Shown: positions 9,460-21,654, counted from the first letter of the stretch. The stretch: 64,000 bases of DNA from Chaetoderma sp. LZ-2023a (GCA_034401795.1 CM067367.1:53030269-53094268), one strand, 5' to 3'. Notes: generated by a model from the letters alone, not told the origin. Program-made: numbers and translations.

Positions 9460-12400
9460 TAAACGAAACCAGTACATCTCTCTGCCCTTGGACAAGCCTC
9501 TCTAAACTGTTCACACATCGTTAGATCTCCTAGTATAGGTGAAACCTCTCGGCTGATTGTGTGCATGAAAGTTTGGTGGATACTAATAATCATTCTTTAT
9601 TATATCTGGGAATAAGTAAATTTTATTTGATTATTATCCATTAAGCAGTATTGCTCCAAAAAGGAAAATGTCATAATTAACTTAATTACGTAATAATCAT
9701 TCTCATTATTGACTATGCAACTTCCTCTTACGTTGTTTTTGATTTACTTTCTTTCATTGCTCATATGACTAAAAACTAATTGTAAGTCTGTGTCAGTTCA
9801 GATTAATGTACCGGACTGTCCCGTATGTCACCGATTTGTGAACACACGTTTTTTGGGCACGAGTGCTTCAGGTGTAGCACATGTGACTTTCTTGCTTGTG
9901 TAACACCTGTGATCAATGGTCAGATATACTACTTCTGGGGTTCCTCAGTCTCCAGGATCAAGATAAGAATAATGAAAACCTTAGGAAAAAAAGGCTTTCA
10001 GTTGTAAAAGAAAGGCCTCTACGCCCATGCTTCAACATCTACACTCGAGCAAGGTTTCCCTGCCTCTGCTTCTGATTCTTCCTGTAGGGGTGTAAGCCAA
10101 AGCCTGTTGCAGATGATTGCATGGCTTTAGGTGAGGATGCGCTGACTATCCCAGTCTGACACAGGACCCATTTGCTCTAACGCCATGCACTGTGGATTCG
10201 GAGGAGTGTGAGCGTGGCTATTTCTTCCATCTCACAGGTCTCAAACCTGCTACAAGGGGTAGTTGCGGCCTCCACTTCCTGCTAGCCATCTATTTCAGTC
10301 CAGAGAGCCATACAGGATGGCATCAACGTGTCTCTGGATTATCTTATGCGCAGTGTCACTAGGATGTTCCGGATGAGGCACAAGTTTGCCTTTGACAACT
10401 TGTGTCCGTCACAGGAACTCACCAAAAGGCTCCTGTGCTTATTGTGGGTCTTGGTCTCTTTGGTAGTGAAGGGTGCAAGCACATCAATGGGTCATCCTGG
10501 TCAATAACAAGATGGCACTACGTGAGCAATTTGAATTGTTCAGACGCATTCATGTAGCGCCCACTGTTAGTCCAGCAACCTCTCAAAAGATATATTTTAA
10601 AGAAGTAATTATAGGTCTGTAGGAAAGACAGGACCAATACTATAGAGCCAGTACCAGTTTCCGGAAGAACAATAGAGAGGACCGAAAGGCCAGAACTAAT
10701 TAAAAACTAGATCAGTAATAAATAAAGAGAAGTGGACAACATAATGTCACAACCAACAGGAATAAATGAACAGGACAGGGGACAGATTGTTGCCCAGGGG
10801 TCATTTGCTTATGTCATGGCCCACATCGTATCTAGTGATACAATGGCCAAAGTCTGTAATTCTATTAGGACTATAGCCTTCTGGCAGTTGTTATACCTGC
10901 AAGTTCTGCCTCTACTCTGACTACCACAGAGGAACAAAGCAACCCCAGTAGGAGAACAGAAAAGGTAGAGTTGATCCCTCAAGCATCTCAACAAACTATC
11001 CCGAACGAGTCCTGGCTAAGATTACAAATGAAAGGAGAGATGAAACAGGTAACCAATTAGTTTCGAAACTTGTGTGAGCTATATGATTCGATAGAAATGC
11101 ACAAACCTTATGTGCCTATAAGGAAATGTATTTAATTTTCTGTGTTTCCTAGTCAGTAATTTTGGTATCATTACTTATTAATTTATGCAAACATCTTACT
11201 ACCACGGTATGTCGCTAGTTCTTTTTTACCGGGATCATCAATGATCAGATAACAGATAATGATTTATAAGTTTCATGTCACTGATTATAAGGTTAGTTCT
11301 ATGACAGCTTCTTAACAGGACAGCATTAAGCATGCAAATAAGGATAGTGGACACACATTATACTTATCACATTTTATTTGTGAAGAAGTTATTAAACTGA
11401 TGATAAGGTTCGAAATGGCAAGGTTTCTATATCTGTATATTTTCCCCTGACATATCTCATACCTACCAACAGAGGTTTACCATCCGCATTGTCTTGCCAA
11501 CTGGCAGGTCATACTTATGCTCAGTCACACGGGCAAGAAAATAGCTGAGATAGATCTGAACTTTCTCCTGGAAAAGAAGAAAATACCCATTGTGGATTGC
11601 CATGGCCAGTCTTATGACAACGTAAGTATATATGGCAGGAGATTTTGACACATTTAAAAGAATAACTGTCATGAGTAAATCTGCAAGCCACACCAATCCA
11701 ATTCTGATCAATGACTATAAACCCTAGATCCAACACTATATGCTGCAATCAAGCCACACATGAACAATCATAACAGATGTCCTGTGATTAGTGACAGTCG
11801 GCAAGTTATGAATGATCGTAGCTGGTCACCATGGAAACTAAACATTGTACATGCATACTGAAATAGCATTATGACAAAGGACATCTTGATCTGTTTCATT
11901 AACATGTACTTAGAGGGGTTACCCAGCCCCCCCCCCCCACCTCAATATGCTCGGCGACAAACTATTATTAAATATCAAATGAAATAATTGCAACTAGCCA
12001 TTCTTCAATTCTGTAACGATCAAGTATAATTTTTCTTAAAAAATGGATTAATCAGAAATCTGTCTTGTTCTTGAACTTTGAGTCTTTGACCTGTGATGTG
12101 TACAAGGGAACAATCAGTATTGCATTTATATACAATAGTGGTGTACTTCACAGTGATTTTAGTGTCTATGTGCATGGACTTGGAGATATTGATTCCTGTA
12201 AACCAGATATAGGCTATCATTCCATTTGCTGAACTCTTATCATGTTAAATAATGTAATGTGTGTGTGAATAGTTTGGCTGATTATTACTATCCCTTGTCA
12301 ATTTCTCCTAGCCTCGCACTAGCAGGCTAGTGTTAATTTCATTCCCCGATAAACCAGAGTGATAGGTAGGCATTTTCTGTGTATTTGTAGTAACGGAATG

Positions 12401-12540
12401 CCATTAAATTTCTTCTCACAGTCATGCCACCAATTATTCATGTATTTTGGCAATGTGCTCAGACTGAATGCTGCATACCATAAGATGGGGTTATTTTGCC
12501 ATAAGGAGGTAACTTCAGCACCTAGTCGAACATCACAAGT
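9460..12540. other. Largely unassigned stretch with a coding-like relic
   Basis: No gene is supported. Between about 10020 and 10560 base composition rises and one frame reads sensibly for about 60 codons (…AIQDGINVSLDYLMRSVTRM…) but is bounded by stops and matches nothing I recognise; it may be a worn retroelement or gene fragment. Small open frames elsewhere (9825-10007, 10732-10920, 12020-12220) lack domains, codon-usage signal or splice support. Confidence 0.35.
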
Positions 12541-12542
12541 GC

Positions 12543-13422
12543 CAGCCATTCGCCATCACTGTCACACATTCCCTCCCCCATCCACCCACTGGCTCATACA
12601 TCCACTTAGATACCCTTCCCAACTCACACACACCCAGTCAGTGGCACCATTCACTCACTCACCCACACACTTAGGGTCATCTACCAACCCACCCGTGCAT
12701 CGAATGATACAAAAATGAGTCTTACCGGGTAGCTTAGTAATTCAGTAGAATTTCAGCATTTATGCAAGTGCACCAGTCATATATGGCCATGTATGTTGAT
12801 TGCACTATGAAAACTGGAAGTGGTCGCGATCTAGAAAAAAAGGAATTCTGAAATCTTTGATATAATATTCAAATGCTGCTTTTAATGAGGAACATTCTGG
12901 CACTGAAAATGTTTATAAAATTTAAAGAACAGAAATTTTGACACGAGAACAAAAACAGGTGATATTACAGTATGTACAAACGAATATGCAATCCTACTGC
13001 CTAGCGAGTCATTAATATGAAAGTAAACCGCAAAACGTTCCCTTGTACATGTCACAGGTCAAACATCACCGTAATTTTTTTACAAGCAGATATCGCTCTT
13101 TTATCACATTTATTGTGTTGTTTATGTTAATTATTTAATTTGGAAAGTGTTATCTGGTTTTGAATTAGTAAATGGTGCATATATATCATGCATTATTAAC
13201 TATGTTAAGGAGACCACTGGGTACACCCTTTAAGAGATCTACTTTTGAGAAACTTCTTGAAGTGTCCTTGTGAAAATGGCTAATGCTAAATGACCGCTAC
13301 GACATATATGTTAATGTATGTAAAGTAATTTCAATGTTTCTTTCATTTCATCGCATGATTGGATCATAATGGTGGTTAGGGACACTAGTCAATTATTTGA
13401 AGTAAAATTGTGATAATGTGGT
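12543..13422. other. C/A-rich low-complexity patch then AT-rich DNA
   Basis: 12570-12710 is made of loose CAC and CCCA repeats, which explains the open frame 12359-12718. The rest is AT-rich with no recognised feature. Confidence 0.5.
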
Positions 13423-13522
13423 GCTAAATGTCACTTATATAATCTATATTTAATTATTCTCGTCATCAGTGTGAGAAATTGTATAAAAATGATGGTTTTC
13501 TACTGATTCACAGCGAGTTGGT
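13423..13522 (+). repeat. Direct duplicate of 15666-15788, first copy
   Basis: The segment from CTAAATGTCACTTATATAAT through TTAATTATTCTCGTCAT and TGTATAAAAATGATGGTTTT to GATTCACAG(C/A)GAGTTGG recurs at 15666-15788 with few differences. The 2.2 kb between the copies contains a CRE-hairpin repeat and the host-like coding remnant. This may be a local segmental duplication or two copies of a dispersed repeat. Confidence 0.65.
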
Positions 13523-13639
13523 GTGGTATCCCACCAGTTACATCTTGAGTAGAATGTTGTTATCTTGACTGCAGAAACTTATGATCTGTGAAGAAGAAAT
13601 ATATAATATAGTAACAATTGCCTTGTTGTCTTCCTGTTA

Positions 13640-13860
13640 AAAGTGAAAGTTAAGCTAATCAGCATAGTCGGTTAGTCAGTGAAGAATACTACAGTCGGTC
13701 AGTCTATCATCCAGTCTGTCATTCAATCTGTCCATCAGTGAATATGTGTATCAGTGAATATGTGTAGAGAACTGTCATTGAGATGTCTGTCAATTAATCT
13801 GCCAATCAATCATCCGGACAAGACTGTCGATTATATTCATCCATTGGTCGATCATTCCAT
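13640..13860. repeat. Short imperfect tandem patch (CAGTC/TCAGTGAATATGTG)
   Basis: A run of GTCAGT, GTCTATCATCCAGTCTGTCA and two adjacent TCAGTGAATATGTGTA units. It is low complexity with no other function seen. Confidence 0.45.
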
Positions 13861-14044
13861 CATCAGACTAATTCATAGCTTCTCCCCTAGGCCTAGATAG
13901 AAACACATTTGCCATATTTGGTGGACGGCAGAAGATGCCTAAGTAAACTTCATAGGCATACAATCCTGAACCTCTTGTGCCAAACGTGTGACTTTGCGTA
14001 TATATTATAGACAAGTCGTATTTGATGAACTATAAATCAACGAA

Positions 14045-14252
14045 ATCAAGATGAATGGACCTTTCCAAGTTTATCCATCCATCATATGACATCATAATCA
14101 ACTAAGTGACATCATGAATGATTCGAAATAATCCGTCTTTAGCGCTTAATAGTATGTCTTTACCAATTAATAAACATTCTGTTGAATATTTTGAAACCAA
14201 TTTGACTGGACGCTGTTGCCACCCAGTCATTAGTTTCAAAATATTTAACAGC
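14045..14252 (+). mobile_element. CRE-hairpin MITE-like repeat, copy 2
   Basis: It starts TGGACCTTTCCAAGTTTATC, carries two TGACATCAT motifs, a spacer with TTTACCAATTAATAAACATT, and then the hairpin GTTGAATATTTTGAAACCAA ... TTAGTTTCAAAATATTTAAC. Order is CRE cluster first, hairpin second, i.e. inverted relative to the copy at 8222-8465. Confidence 0.65.
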
Positions 14253-14950
14253 TTGCCTGTATATTTTTCTGGAAATTGTTAGTCAGGGAGTTCAGGGAGC
14301 AATTTATCCCAACACGAGCAAGGTGTGGGCAGATTATTCAGGGATGGGCAGGGCATAACAAAAGCTGGAAACGTCCATTCTAATTTTCGAGCTTTCCCCC
14401 ATCACAGTAATAGAGAGTATGGACACCCGGCTGCTAGCCATCACCATTGTCATGAATATGTGTCATCAGGGATACAATAGCATCAGACGTACAGCATCTG
14501 GACCAGAAAGACATAATACCGCATATGTCGGAAGGAGCCACGTTTGCACAAGATGTAACCTAATGAGTGATAATCATTATGAAACTTGTCATTATAAAAC
14601 TTATGCGAAGTTTAAATGATGCTTCTTTTGCCATCGACAGAACCATTTGCTAAAATTTTGTTTCTTCAGACAAAGCTGTTTGTTACCAAGGTAACAGAAG
14701 AAAATCAAACTATGCGATTTATACATTTAGGAATTATAAAAGTCCCAGCCTTTTGCTCCAAAATAATAATTCAGAATTAAACATGATATAACACTCAGGT
14801 AATTTATTTTCAAACAGTTTTTTGTTCAGCTTGAGAGTAACCATCAGCATGCTGGGTTATACCCATATTCAAACATGCATAGATCTGCACCAAATTCATT
14901 ATATCGTGATGCTGTTAAAATGCATCCACCTTTTTCAAATTCTGTATCAG

Positions 14951-15569
14951 GATATTTTGAAAGTAACTGCACAGACTGTGAGTGTATGTAAATTGGAGAG
15001 CAGTGTGAAAAGGGCTAAACAAAACTCAAAATGTAAAACAATGAATTCATCTAAAATGATGCACCATGGTAGCGATAGAAATAGTGTTGTAGAATATTTA
15101 GAATCTGTAAAGAACAAGTTGCCCTTTGCAACAGTTGATCAAGTTGTATTTCATGATTTAATGGAGCTAGTCTCTTCATTCAAGACTGAGTTTAAACCTG
15201 GGAAATCAAAATTGAGACATGCAAATAATCAGGTAAAAATCAGTCTAAAGTTATATGTAATCATGATGTAGTGGTATAACTGACTTACTTAAAGAGTGCC
15301 AGATGGAAAGTATTTAAACAGTGCCTGTGAGTGAGAATGAAAACGGTTAGAATGACATACATGTAACTGTCGAAAGTTTGAGAAATTCTTTATTGGAAAG
15401 TGAAATAGAGCTCACAAAATTAAGTGAGGAAGTAAAGCTTCATAAAGATACTATTTTTACACAGGAAACTGAAAACATTATGCTGAAAGAAGAAAACAGT
15501 AAAATGAAAGTCAATATAGATAATCTTAAAAAGTTGAGCAGTGAAAAAGATAGCAACAAGAGTTTCTAG
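14951..15569 (+). pseudogene. Possible host exon pair or gene remnant, basic then coiled-coil
   Basis: I do not recognise the gene. A coding-like segment follows a fair acceptor (TTTTTCAAATTCTGTATCAG, ending 14950) and ends at a fair donor (CAG/GTAAAA, exon end 15232). It reads as a Lys/Ser-rich stretch then NSVVEYLESVKNKLPFATVD and FHDLMELVSSFKTEFKPG. A second open segment, about 15351-15569, encodes a strongly charged heptad-like coiled coil (LRNSLLESEIELTKLSEEVK ... MLKEENSKMKVNIDNLKKLS) and ends at TAG. An acceptor at 15350 would keep phase 0, but its pyrimidine tract is poor. A LINE lies immediately downstream. It could be the 3' end of a real gene, a remnant, or chance. Confidence 0.3.
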
Positions 15570-15665
15570 TAATGCAACATACCAAAATTCAGTTTGAAAT
15601 CCTGTACAATATTGTATTAAGCCAGACAGCTTATGGTCAAAGAAAAGCTTCTGGATAATGTGTTT

Positions 15666-15788
15666 CTAAATGTCACATGTCACATGTCACATGTCACTTA
15701 TATAATCTATATTTAATTATTCTCGTCATGATGGTGAAAAATTGTATAAAAATGATGGTTTTATATTGATTCACAGAGAGTTGGTTGG
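15666..15788 (+). repeat. Direct duplicate of 13423-13522, second copy, with 7-mer expansion
   Basis: Same sequence as 13423-13522, but its first part carries an expanded ATGTCAC heptamer run (about four units, 15670-15697). The LINE begins immediately after its end, so the LINE may have inserted at the edge of this repeat. Confidence 0.65.
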
Positions 15789-15789
15789 T

Positions 15790-18420
15790 TATCTATATTG
15801 ACTTTCAAACTAGAAACTGCTCGACATCCTCAGACGAGGCGATTTTCCCAGGAGCCTACCATAGCCACGTGGAATGTACGTGGTCTGACTGCAACATCAA
15901 AGAGGCAAACCTCAGGTGCAGACTGTGAACACTATAACATCGATATTACATGCATTCAAGAGGCGAAAGTAGCTACCCACTCAGAGCAACAACTTCCGAC
16001 AGGCCATAAGCTCGTACTAATGAAGCAGAAACAGGCCACATACCAGTGTTTAGGGTTCGTAATCGGACCAAGGCTCTTGGACCATGTCATTAGTTTTGGA
16101 TACGTCAGTGATCGCGTTGCATTCATCGACCTGGCTATACCTACGCGAAAACACACCACTAAGTGTCGCATAGTCAATCCATATGGCTCAACCACTGCAA
16201 AGGCCAAAGAGAATCCAGCAATATTCGATTCCTTCTATGCAGAACTGAGCTCCGCCATTACCATCCCAGCCAGATGGCATCTGTTCGTGTGTGGAGGTTT
16301 AAGCTCCAAACTAGGTAAACTTGGTAATGCGGACAAAAATTCATGACTTGCTCTGTGCATGGGATCATACAGAGAGTGTATATGCAACAGCAATGGAGAT
16401 GCGCTCGTGGCATTCCTTAGTTCCAATGGTGTATTTGCTACAAATACGGCTTTCAAATACCCATGCCATCACCGGATAACATGAACAGGATACATTGATG
16501 GTCGCGAAGCCCTAAAGGTCTCTAAGGCTACGACAGGAGTCTTCAACCAAATAGACGTCATACTATGCAAAACAGAAGCAACACCCCTGCTTCGGGATGC
16601 TCGTTCTTATGGAGGTGTAGACCTCAATCTGACCATAAGCCAGTCATTGCACGCCTTCAGATGAACTATCTCTACCTATTGTATAAACGTCATACCCGGA
16701 CGAGGTATACTGATGACCCTGAGGTAGTAAAACTATGAGCAGAGCAGAAAGCATTACAGCTGCGCATCTAGCAAAGTGGCCAAAGTGAAGACCGCACCAC
16801 ACTATGCAGGGAATGCAACAACATTCTGCGACACAGCGAATGCTTAAAAGAGCTTGCTATTCAACAAGCAGACTTCCTAGCAGATGAAATCACTGCCACA
16901 GATGACTGTCAAAAAATGTTTCATGCAGCCTGAACCCTGAGAGTTATTGACTATACATCTGAAGGACACTATCAGGACTGACAAGGGCAAGGCCGAGGCA
17001 AGCGAGAACGTACAAGGAACAGTTCACTGGCCACGATGATCAGCCCTTGCACCCATTCTCAGGCGACCCCAGGCAATTACTAACACCAATTAAAACAGCA
17101 GAAGTTGAGAAGGCACTCAAAGTCGTGAAAAAGGGACATGCATCCGGACCTGATGGAATGAGCAATGAACTATTCAAATACACAAGTGACATCTCAAAAC
17201 GAATCACACACCTAATCAATTCAGCTTTTATGCACCACCTTCCCATCGATGATGTAGACTAAGGCACCCTTATCGTACTACCCAAGCCTAAGAAGCCACC
17301 ATGCCCCAAGCCAATTTGTGGCGCATTGTGCTCCTCTACAGCATATGGAAAATCCTGTCCAATGTTACTCTATGCCGCATCCGAGACAAGAACGATGACT
17401 TCATTGGATCATGTCAAAATGGTTTTAAATGTGGACGCAGCTGCGCAGACATTGTATGTGCTCAACTCATGCGCGTGTCAGTAGTCATGTCCAAGCACTG
17501 GAATTTCCACAAAATGGGCAGTGACATGTCACGAGCCTTCGACACAATTAAACACTAAAGATCCTAGATGTAGTATGCTATGACTAGTGAGACTACAACT
17601 TGCAAGCATCAAGTTGAGAGCATGAGACAAGTCAGTGAAGTCTCCAGAGTTTGAGACATCAATCGGCTCCCCACAGGTAGATGGTCTATCCCCTGTGATT
17701 TTTACCTGTTACCTGTTACCTATCTACAAAGCATGTAGCGAAAGAAAATGACCATCCACTTCATGGCGGCAAACCATGGAGGGAAAGTAAAATCCTAGGC
17801 TCACTCTTTTGAAGTACTGCGGACATTGCTTCACGCTGCGTCATGGGGAACATAGCTTTCCAGTCCTGGAAGCTAAGGATTCGTAGATCAAAGATGCCCT
17901 TAACAAAAAGACTACGTTTATGTAATGCAACCTGCGTTTTGTTGATGCTCTATAGCTGTAACAGCTGGCTAGCTCCAAGGGCAGCTCTAGACAAATGTAT
18001 TGCCTGCCACCGCAAATACCTACGCACCATCACTGGGCACCGATGGCCAGACAGCATAATTTCCAATGATGCACTTTGTGTAATATATCACGGCTGTCCA
18101 TAAAAGTCGCCCAGCAAAGATGGTCCATGTTTGGCCATGTGCTAAGGATGGCAGCAGACACACCAGCACAGTTTTGGAACATGCCCCACTGGGAACCAGC
18201 AAATACAAAGCCAGGACAGAACGTCATAGCATAAATACGTTAAGCATGCTGCGAGGTGACCTCAAGAAAGCAGGACTTGGTACAGTCAAATCAAGAATGG
18301 CCCTGAGGGAGCTTAAGCTGTTGGCTGAGGACAAGACAGTGGGCGAAAGCGAAGGACTGCTTGCAGCTGTAGGATGTTTCTACTACAGCCGCAGAATACA
18401 GTAATCATACATACATACAT
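15790..18420 (+). mobile_element. Non-LTR retrotransposon (LINE), worn but with EN and RT parts
   Basis: The 5' part encodes an AP-type endonuclease, about 15798-16450: TIATWNVRGL, then ITCIQEAKV, and FVCGGLSSKLGKLG (normally GDFN in the family; here GGLS). RT-like text follows: KKGHASGPDGMSNELFKY near 17130, ILSNVTLCRIRDKNDDFIGS and QNGFKCGRSCADIVCAQ near 17350-17470, and MGSDMSRAFDTIKH near 17520. The C-terminal part has YSCNSWLAPRAALDKC and CHRKYLRTITGHRWP near 17950-18045. The 3' end is a CATACATACATACAT run at 18406-18420. Coding is split over several frames with multiple stops, so it is dead. The clade is not assigned. A second copy lies inverted at 21655-23575. Confidence 0.85.
15798..16346 (+). 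pseudogene. LINE endonuclease domain, 182-codon remnant
   Basis: This is the longest open piece of the LINE. It starts just before TIATWNVRGLTATSKRQ, the first endonuclease strand with the metal-binding Asn. The Glu of the next metal site is seen in CIQEAKV. SAITIPARWHLFVCGG aligns with the D-x-N strand, but the Asp and Asn are replaced (GGLS for GDFN), so this copy could not nick DNA. The inverted copy keeps FVCGDFNSKLGKL at the same place (minus strand, about 23095-23070), which confirms the alignment. Confidence 0.8.
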
Positions 18421-18464
18421 TAGATTAAACAATGCCTTGTGCTGTGGCGTTGTTTAATCTAATA
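18419..18464. repeat. 18-bp-arm hairpin
   Basis: ATTAGATTAAACAATGCC (18419-18436) is the exact reverse complement of GGCGTTGTTTAATCTAAT (18447-18464), with a 10-base loop. It starts at the 3' tail of the LINE. It may be the end of another small element; it does not look like a terminator because this is nuclear animal DNA. Confidence 0.75.
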
Positions 18465-18599
18465 GAGAACATTAATGCCTACCTTGTGGCATATACCCTT
18501 GTGGCATATACTCATCGCTGGAAAAACACTGAGTTGTTGCTGATAAATGTGCATTGTCATACACATGTTGGCCAACACTGACTGCTCTTAGTGAAAGAT

Positions 18600-19190
18600 G
18601 CAATTTTGTACCCAAACTGCAGAAACTAGGGATGAAACATCTGGGGGTTTTCAAGCAGTTGAAATAAGTTGAAACGGCCATTTTGCTGCAAGTCTGCCAG
18701 ACACCTTTGGATAGATTCCATAAAACAAATTCGAAATTGCAAAAGGCTGGTCTGTCTCTTGACACAGCTGTATAGATATTTGAGTCTCTTGAAATGGGTT
18801 GAAAACATAGGTCTGCGGAGAAATTGGGTCTTTTTATAAGCATGATAAACAATGCATTCATAAGACATGGCACCCTGGTGAGTTGGTCACGGCATAGGAT
18901 GTTCAACTATCACCTAGACATAAGCTTAGAGAGAGTGCCTATCTTGTCATCATCGATCAACTTTGTGCTGCATTGAATCAACGTCTTCAAGCATATGTAG
19001 TCCCTTGAGAAATGTTTGTATTTCTATTAAATATCCTCAGTTTATCAACATATGATCTCAGAGAAGCAACGGCTATCTTTGTCAAATGCTATCCACATGC
19101 CCTGGAGAAAGGCTCGGAGAAATATGCAAAAAGTTCAGCCACTGTTTACATAGACCTATATAGGCCTCCACAGTCGCCGCAGATGATGAT
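18600..19190 (+). pseudogene. Decayed hAT-like (zinc-finger MYM/ZMYM1-type) transposase fragment
   Basis: On the + strand the translation DRFHKTNSKLQKAGLSLDTA (about 18710-18770), followed by an IFESLE segment, resembles the region of hAT-type transposases that precedes the RNase H insertion domain. A second piece in another frame reads ESAYLVIIDQLCAALNQRLQ near 18938-18995, which resembles the Y-x5-LD-x-L-x2-L-x2-RF segment of the same family. Frames shift and stops interrupt it, so it is dead. The open frames on the minus strand (18472-18906, 18626-18868) are shadows. Family assignment rests on motif memory only. Confidence 0.45.
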
Positions 19191-19385
19191 GATGACGACG
19201 ATGACGACAGTAGTTATTAGCTGAAAATGTTCGTTCTCCTTGCATTTTCATCAGTATTTGCTTAATCCAATTAACGAGCTATCGACATTGAAAAAGATGG
19301 TTAATTTGTTCATTTTAGACAACGGCATGTGTTAAACTTAGCAAATATGAAGTAAAGTGTACTATGGCCGTTGTGCCCTTTATTA

Positions 19386-20496
19386 GTCCCCTACAGGTAA
19401 AAACGCCAGGGGGTGGCCAGGGTCACTATAGGTTTACACTTCGTCTGTCTGTCCATCTGTCGCAGTTGGTTTTCCCGCACTTTCAGGTGTATGCGTCAAT
19501 TTTTGATTGAGTTATGCCCCCCTTTCGACTTAAGAAATATGAAAAATATCAGTTATCCGCACTTTTTCGCACTCCAGATATTTAAGGGAAAATCGATACA
19601 TCACTTTAGTATAAGGAGTTACAGAGCAAGTTCGAGTTTCAGACATGTTCGTCAATTTTACATGGAGTTATGCCCCCTTTCTACTTGGAAAATATCAGCT
19701 TTACGCACTTTTTTCGCACTCCAAGGTATTCAAGTGAGAACTGGTCGGTTGCTTTTTTATAGCGTATTACAGAGCAAGTTCGAATTTGAGACATTTTCAT
19801 AAATTGTTCATGGACTTGCCTCCTTTCGACTTATGAAATACACAAAATATTAGTTTTCCCACACTATTTTTCGCAGTCTTTCAAGATATTCAACTGAGAA
19901 CTGGTGCATTGCTTTGTTGTGAGCAATTGCTGCGCAAGTTCGAGTTTCAGGAGTTTGCGTCATTTTTGATGGATTTGCGTCCCATTTCGACTTAGGAAAT
20001 ACGAAGAAATATCCGTTTTCCACACTTTTTTGCACTGCTTCAAGGGATTCAAATGAGAATTGGTAGGTTGCTTTATTATAGGGAGTTATATAGCAGGTTT
20101 GAGTTTCAGACATTTTCGTCAATTTTCCATGGAGTTATTGGCCCCTTTCGACTTATGAAATACAAAAAATATTAGTTTCCCACAATTTTTTTAGCATCCC
20201 TTCAAGATATTCAACTGGCAATTACTACATTGCTTTGTTGTGAGAAATTACAGCGCAAGTTCAGGTTTCAGGCTTTTGCGTCAATCTTTGATGGCGTCAT
20301 ATCCCCTTTATCCCCAAGTTATTATATCAGCTTTCAAGACGTTTTCGTTCTCCTTCACCATATATAACTGAAACTTGGTATATTGCTTTGTTATAAGAAG
20401 TTACAGATCAAGTTCGAGTTTCAGCTGCTTCTGTCAATTTTTAATGGAGTTTTTTTACTGTAAATCTCTAAACATTTATATCACCAGGTAGGGGAC
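19386..20496 (+). repeat. Seven-unit tandem repeat element, about 155-bp unit, with 9-bp inverted ends
   Basis: A GGAGTTATGCCCCCTTTCGACTT-like block recurs near 19502, 19660, 19808, 19970, 20131, 20290 and 20440, i.e. every 148-162 bp. Each unit also has GCAAGTTCGAGTTTCAG and CGCACTTTTTCGCACT(C)C blocks. The array is bounded by GTCCCCTAC (19386-19394) and its reverse complement GTAGGGGAC (20488-20496). The head carries GTCTGTCTGTCCATCTG, seen in other bivalve-type repeats. No protein is encoded. The frame at 19413-19802 is a by-product. Confidence 0.75.
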
Positions 20497-20576
20497 ATGT
20501 ATTGCAAAACAATACTTACAGAATGCTTGTTCATTTTATTTTATTTTTGTTTGTGCTTTTTTTTTTCTTTTTTTTT

Positions 20577-21486
20577 TATGCTCCCCGAAAAATTTGGCAG
20601 AGCATATAATGGCTGCTTTGTCCATCCGTTCACCCTATACAAGCTTGTCCCGGCCATAGTTTCAAGACTTATATGTATGATCATGAAACTTGGTATGTGG
20701 ATGCCCTTATGGAGACGATGTGCAGTGTGTGAAAAGTAGGTCTGCATGACCTACTTTTGACCTACTTTAAACGGTTCACTGAACATTACAGTCTGCAAGT
20801 TTGTCCAGACCATAGTTTCAAGACGTTTATATGTACGATCATGAAACTTGTTATGTGGATGCATCTTGTGGAGAGGATGTGCAATGTGTCCAAAGCACTG
20901 ACCTACTTTTGACTTAATTTTCAGGGTTTATTAAATATTACCGAAAATCTTTGTCCGGGCTGTAGTTTTGAAGGTTTTTGGCATACAGGAACTAAACTTG
21001 ATATATGGATGCATCTTACGGGGGAGGAAGTATGCAGTGTATGAACTGTGGGTCAGCGTGACCTGCTTTTGACCTACCTTTCACACTTTACTGAACATTG
21101 CCAAAAAAAAATTTCCGTGCTGTAGATTCAACGGTCTTTGGTATTTCGGAACTAAACTTGATATGTGGATGCATCTTAGTGAGGAGGTGTGCAGTATATG
21201 AAAAGTAGGTCAGCGTGACCTAATACTGTTCATGGTTCATTGAACCTTACAGAACATGTTAGTCCGGGATATCGTTTCAAAAGTTTTTGGCATACTGAAA
21301 CTAAACCTGGTGTATGGACGTATTATACGCTGAACGTGTGCCGCATATGAAGTTGTGACCTACTTTTCATGGTTCATTGAATATGCTTTTGGCCTACTTT
21401 TCATGGTTCAACGAACATTACAGATAATTTTTGTCTGGACCATAGTTTGTAGAGTGTCCCTACTGAGTATGCCTTTGGGGAGCATA
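20577..21486 (+). repeat. Six-unit tandem repeat element, about 157-bp unit, GAGCAT ends
   Basis: The block GTCC(C/G)GRCCATAGTTTCAAG recurs near 20648, 20808, 20954, 21112, 21272 and 21432, spaced 146-160 bp. Each unit also has ATGAAACTTGGTATGTGGATGC-like and GACCTACTTTTGACCTACTT blocks. It is bounded by ATGCTCCCC (20578-20586) and GGGGAGCAT (21477-21485), a perfect 9-bp inverted pair. Fragments of the same family occur at 34370-34600 and 35380-35720. It lies 80 bp from the unrelated 155-bp array. No gene. Confidence 0.75.
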
Positions 21487-21654
21487 CATCAGTTTACTGA
21501 TATGCCTTGTTGGTTTTTGTTTCCCTTCAATTCATCATCGCTACACAGAATAATTACCTGATGTTTATCAGATTGTATGCTTTGGGAACTCAGAAGACAA
21601 TATTTCATGGCTCTGGCTCGTGTAGTGAATGCGTTAATCAGAACTGGGTTCACG

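Noticed and set aside
10020-10560. Candidate gene with coding-like composition
   Set aside because: Only about 60 sensible codons between stops and no family match; kept only as an unassigned relic.
12359-12718. 119-codon frame with His/Pro/Ser/Thr-rich C-terminus
   Set aside because: Product of a low-complexity CAC/CCCA patch.
18472-18906. 144-codon minus-strand frame
   Set aside because: The + strand of the same DNA reads as a hAT transposase relic, so the minus frame is a shadow.
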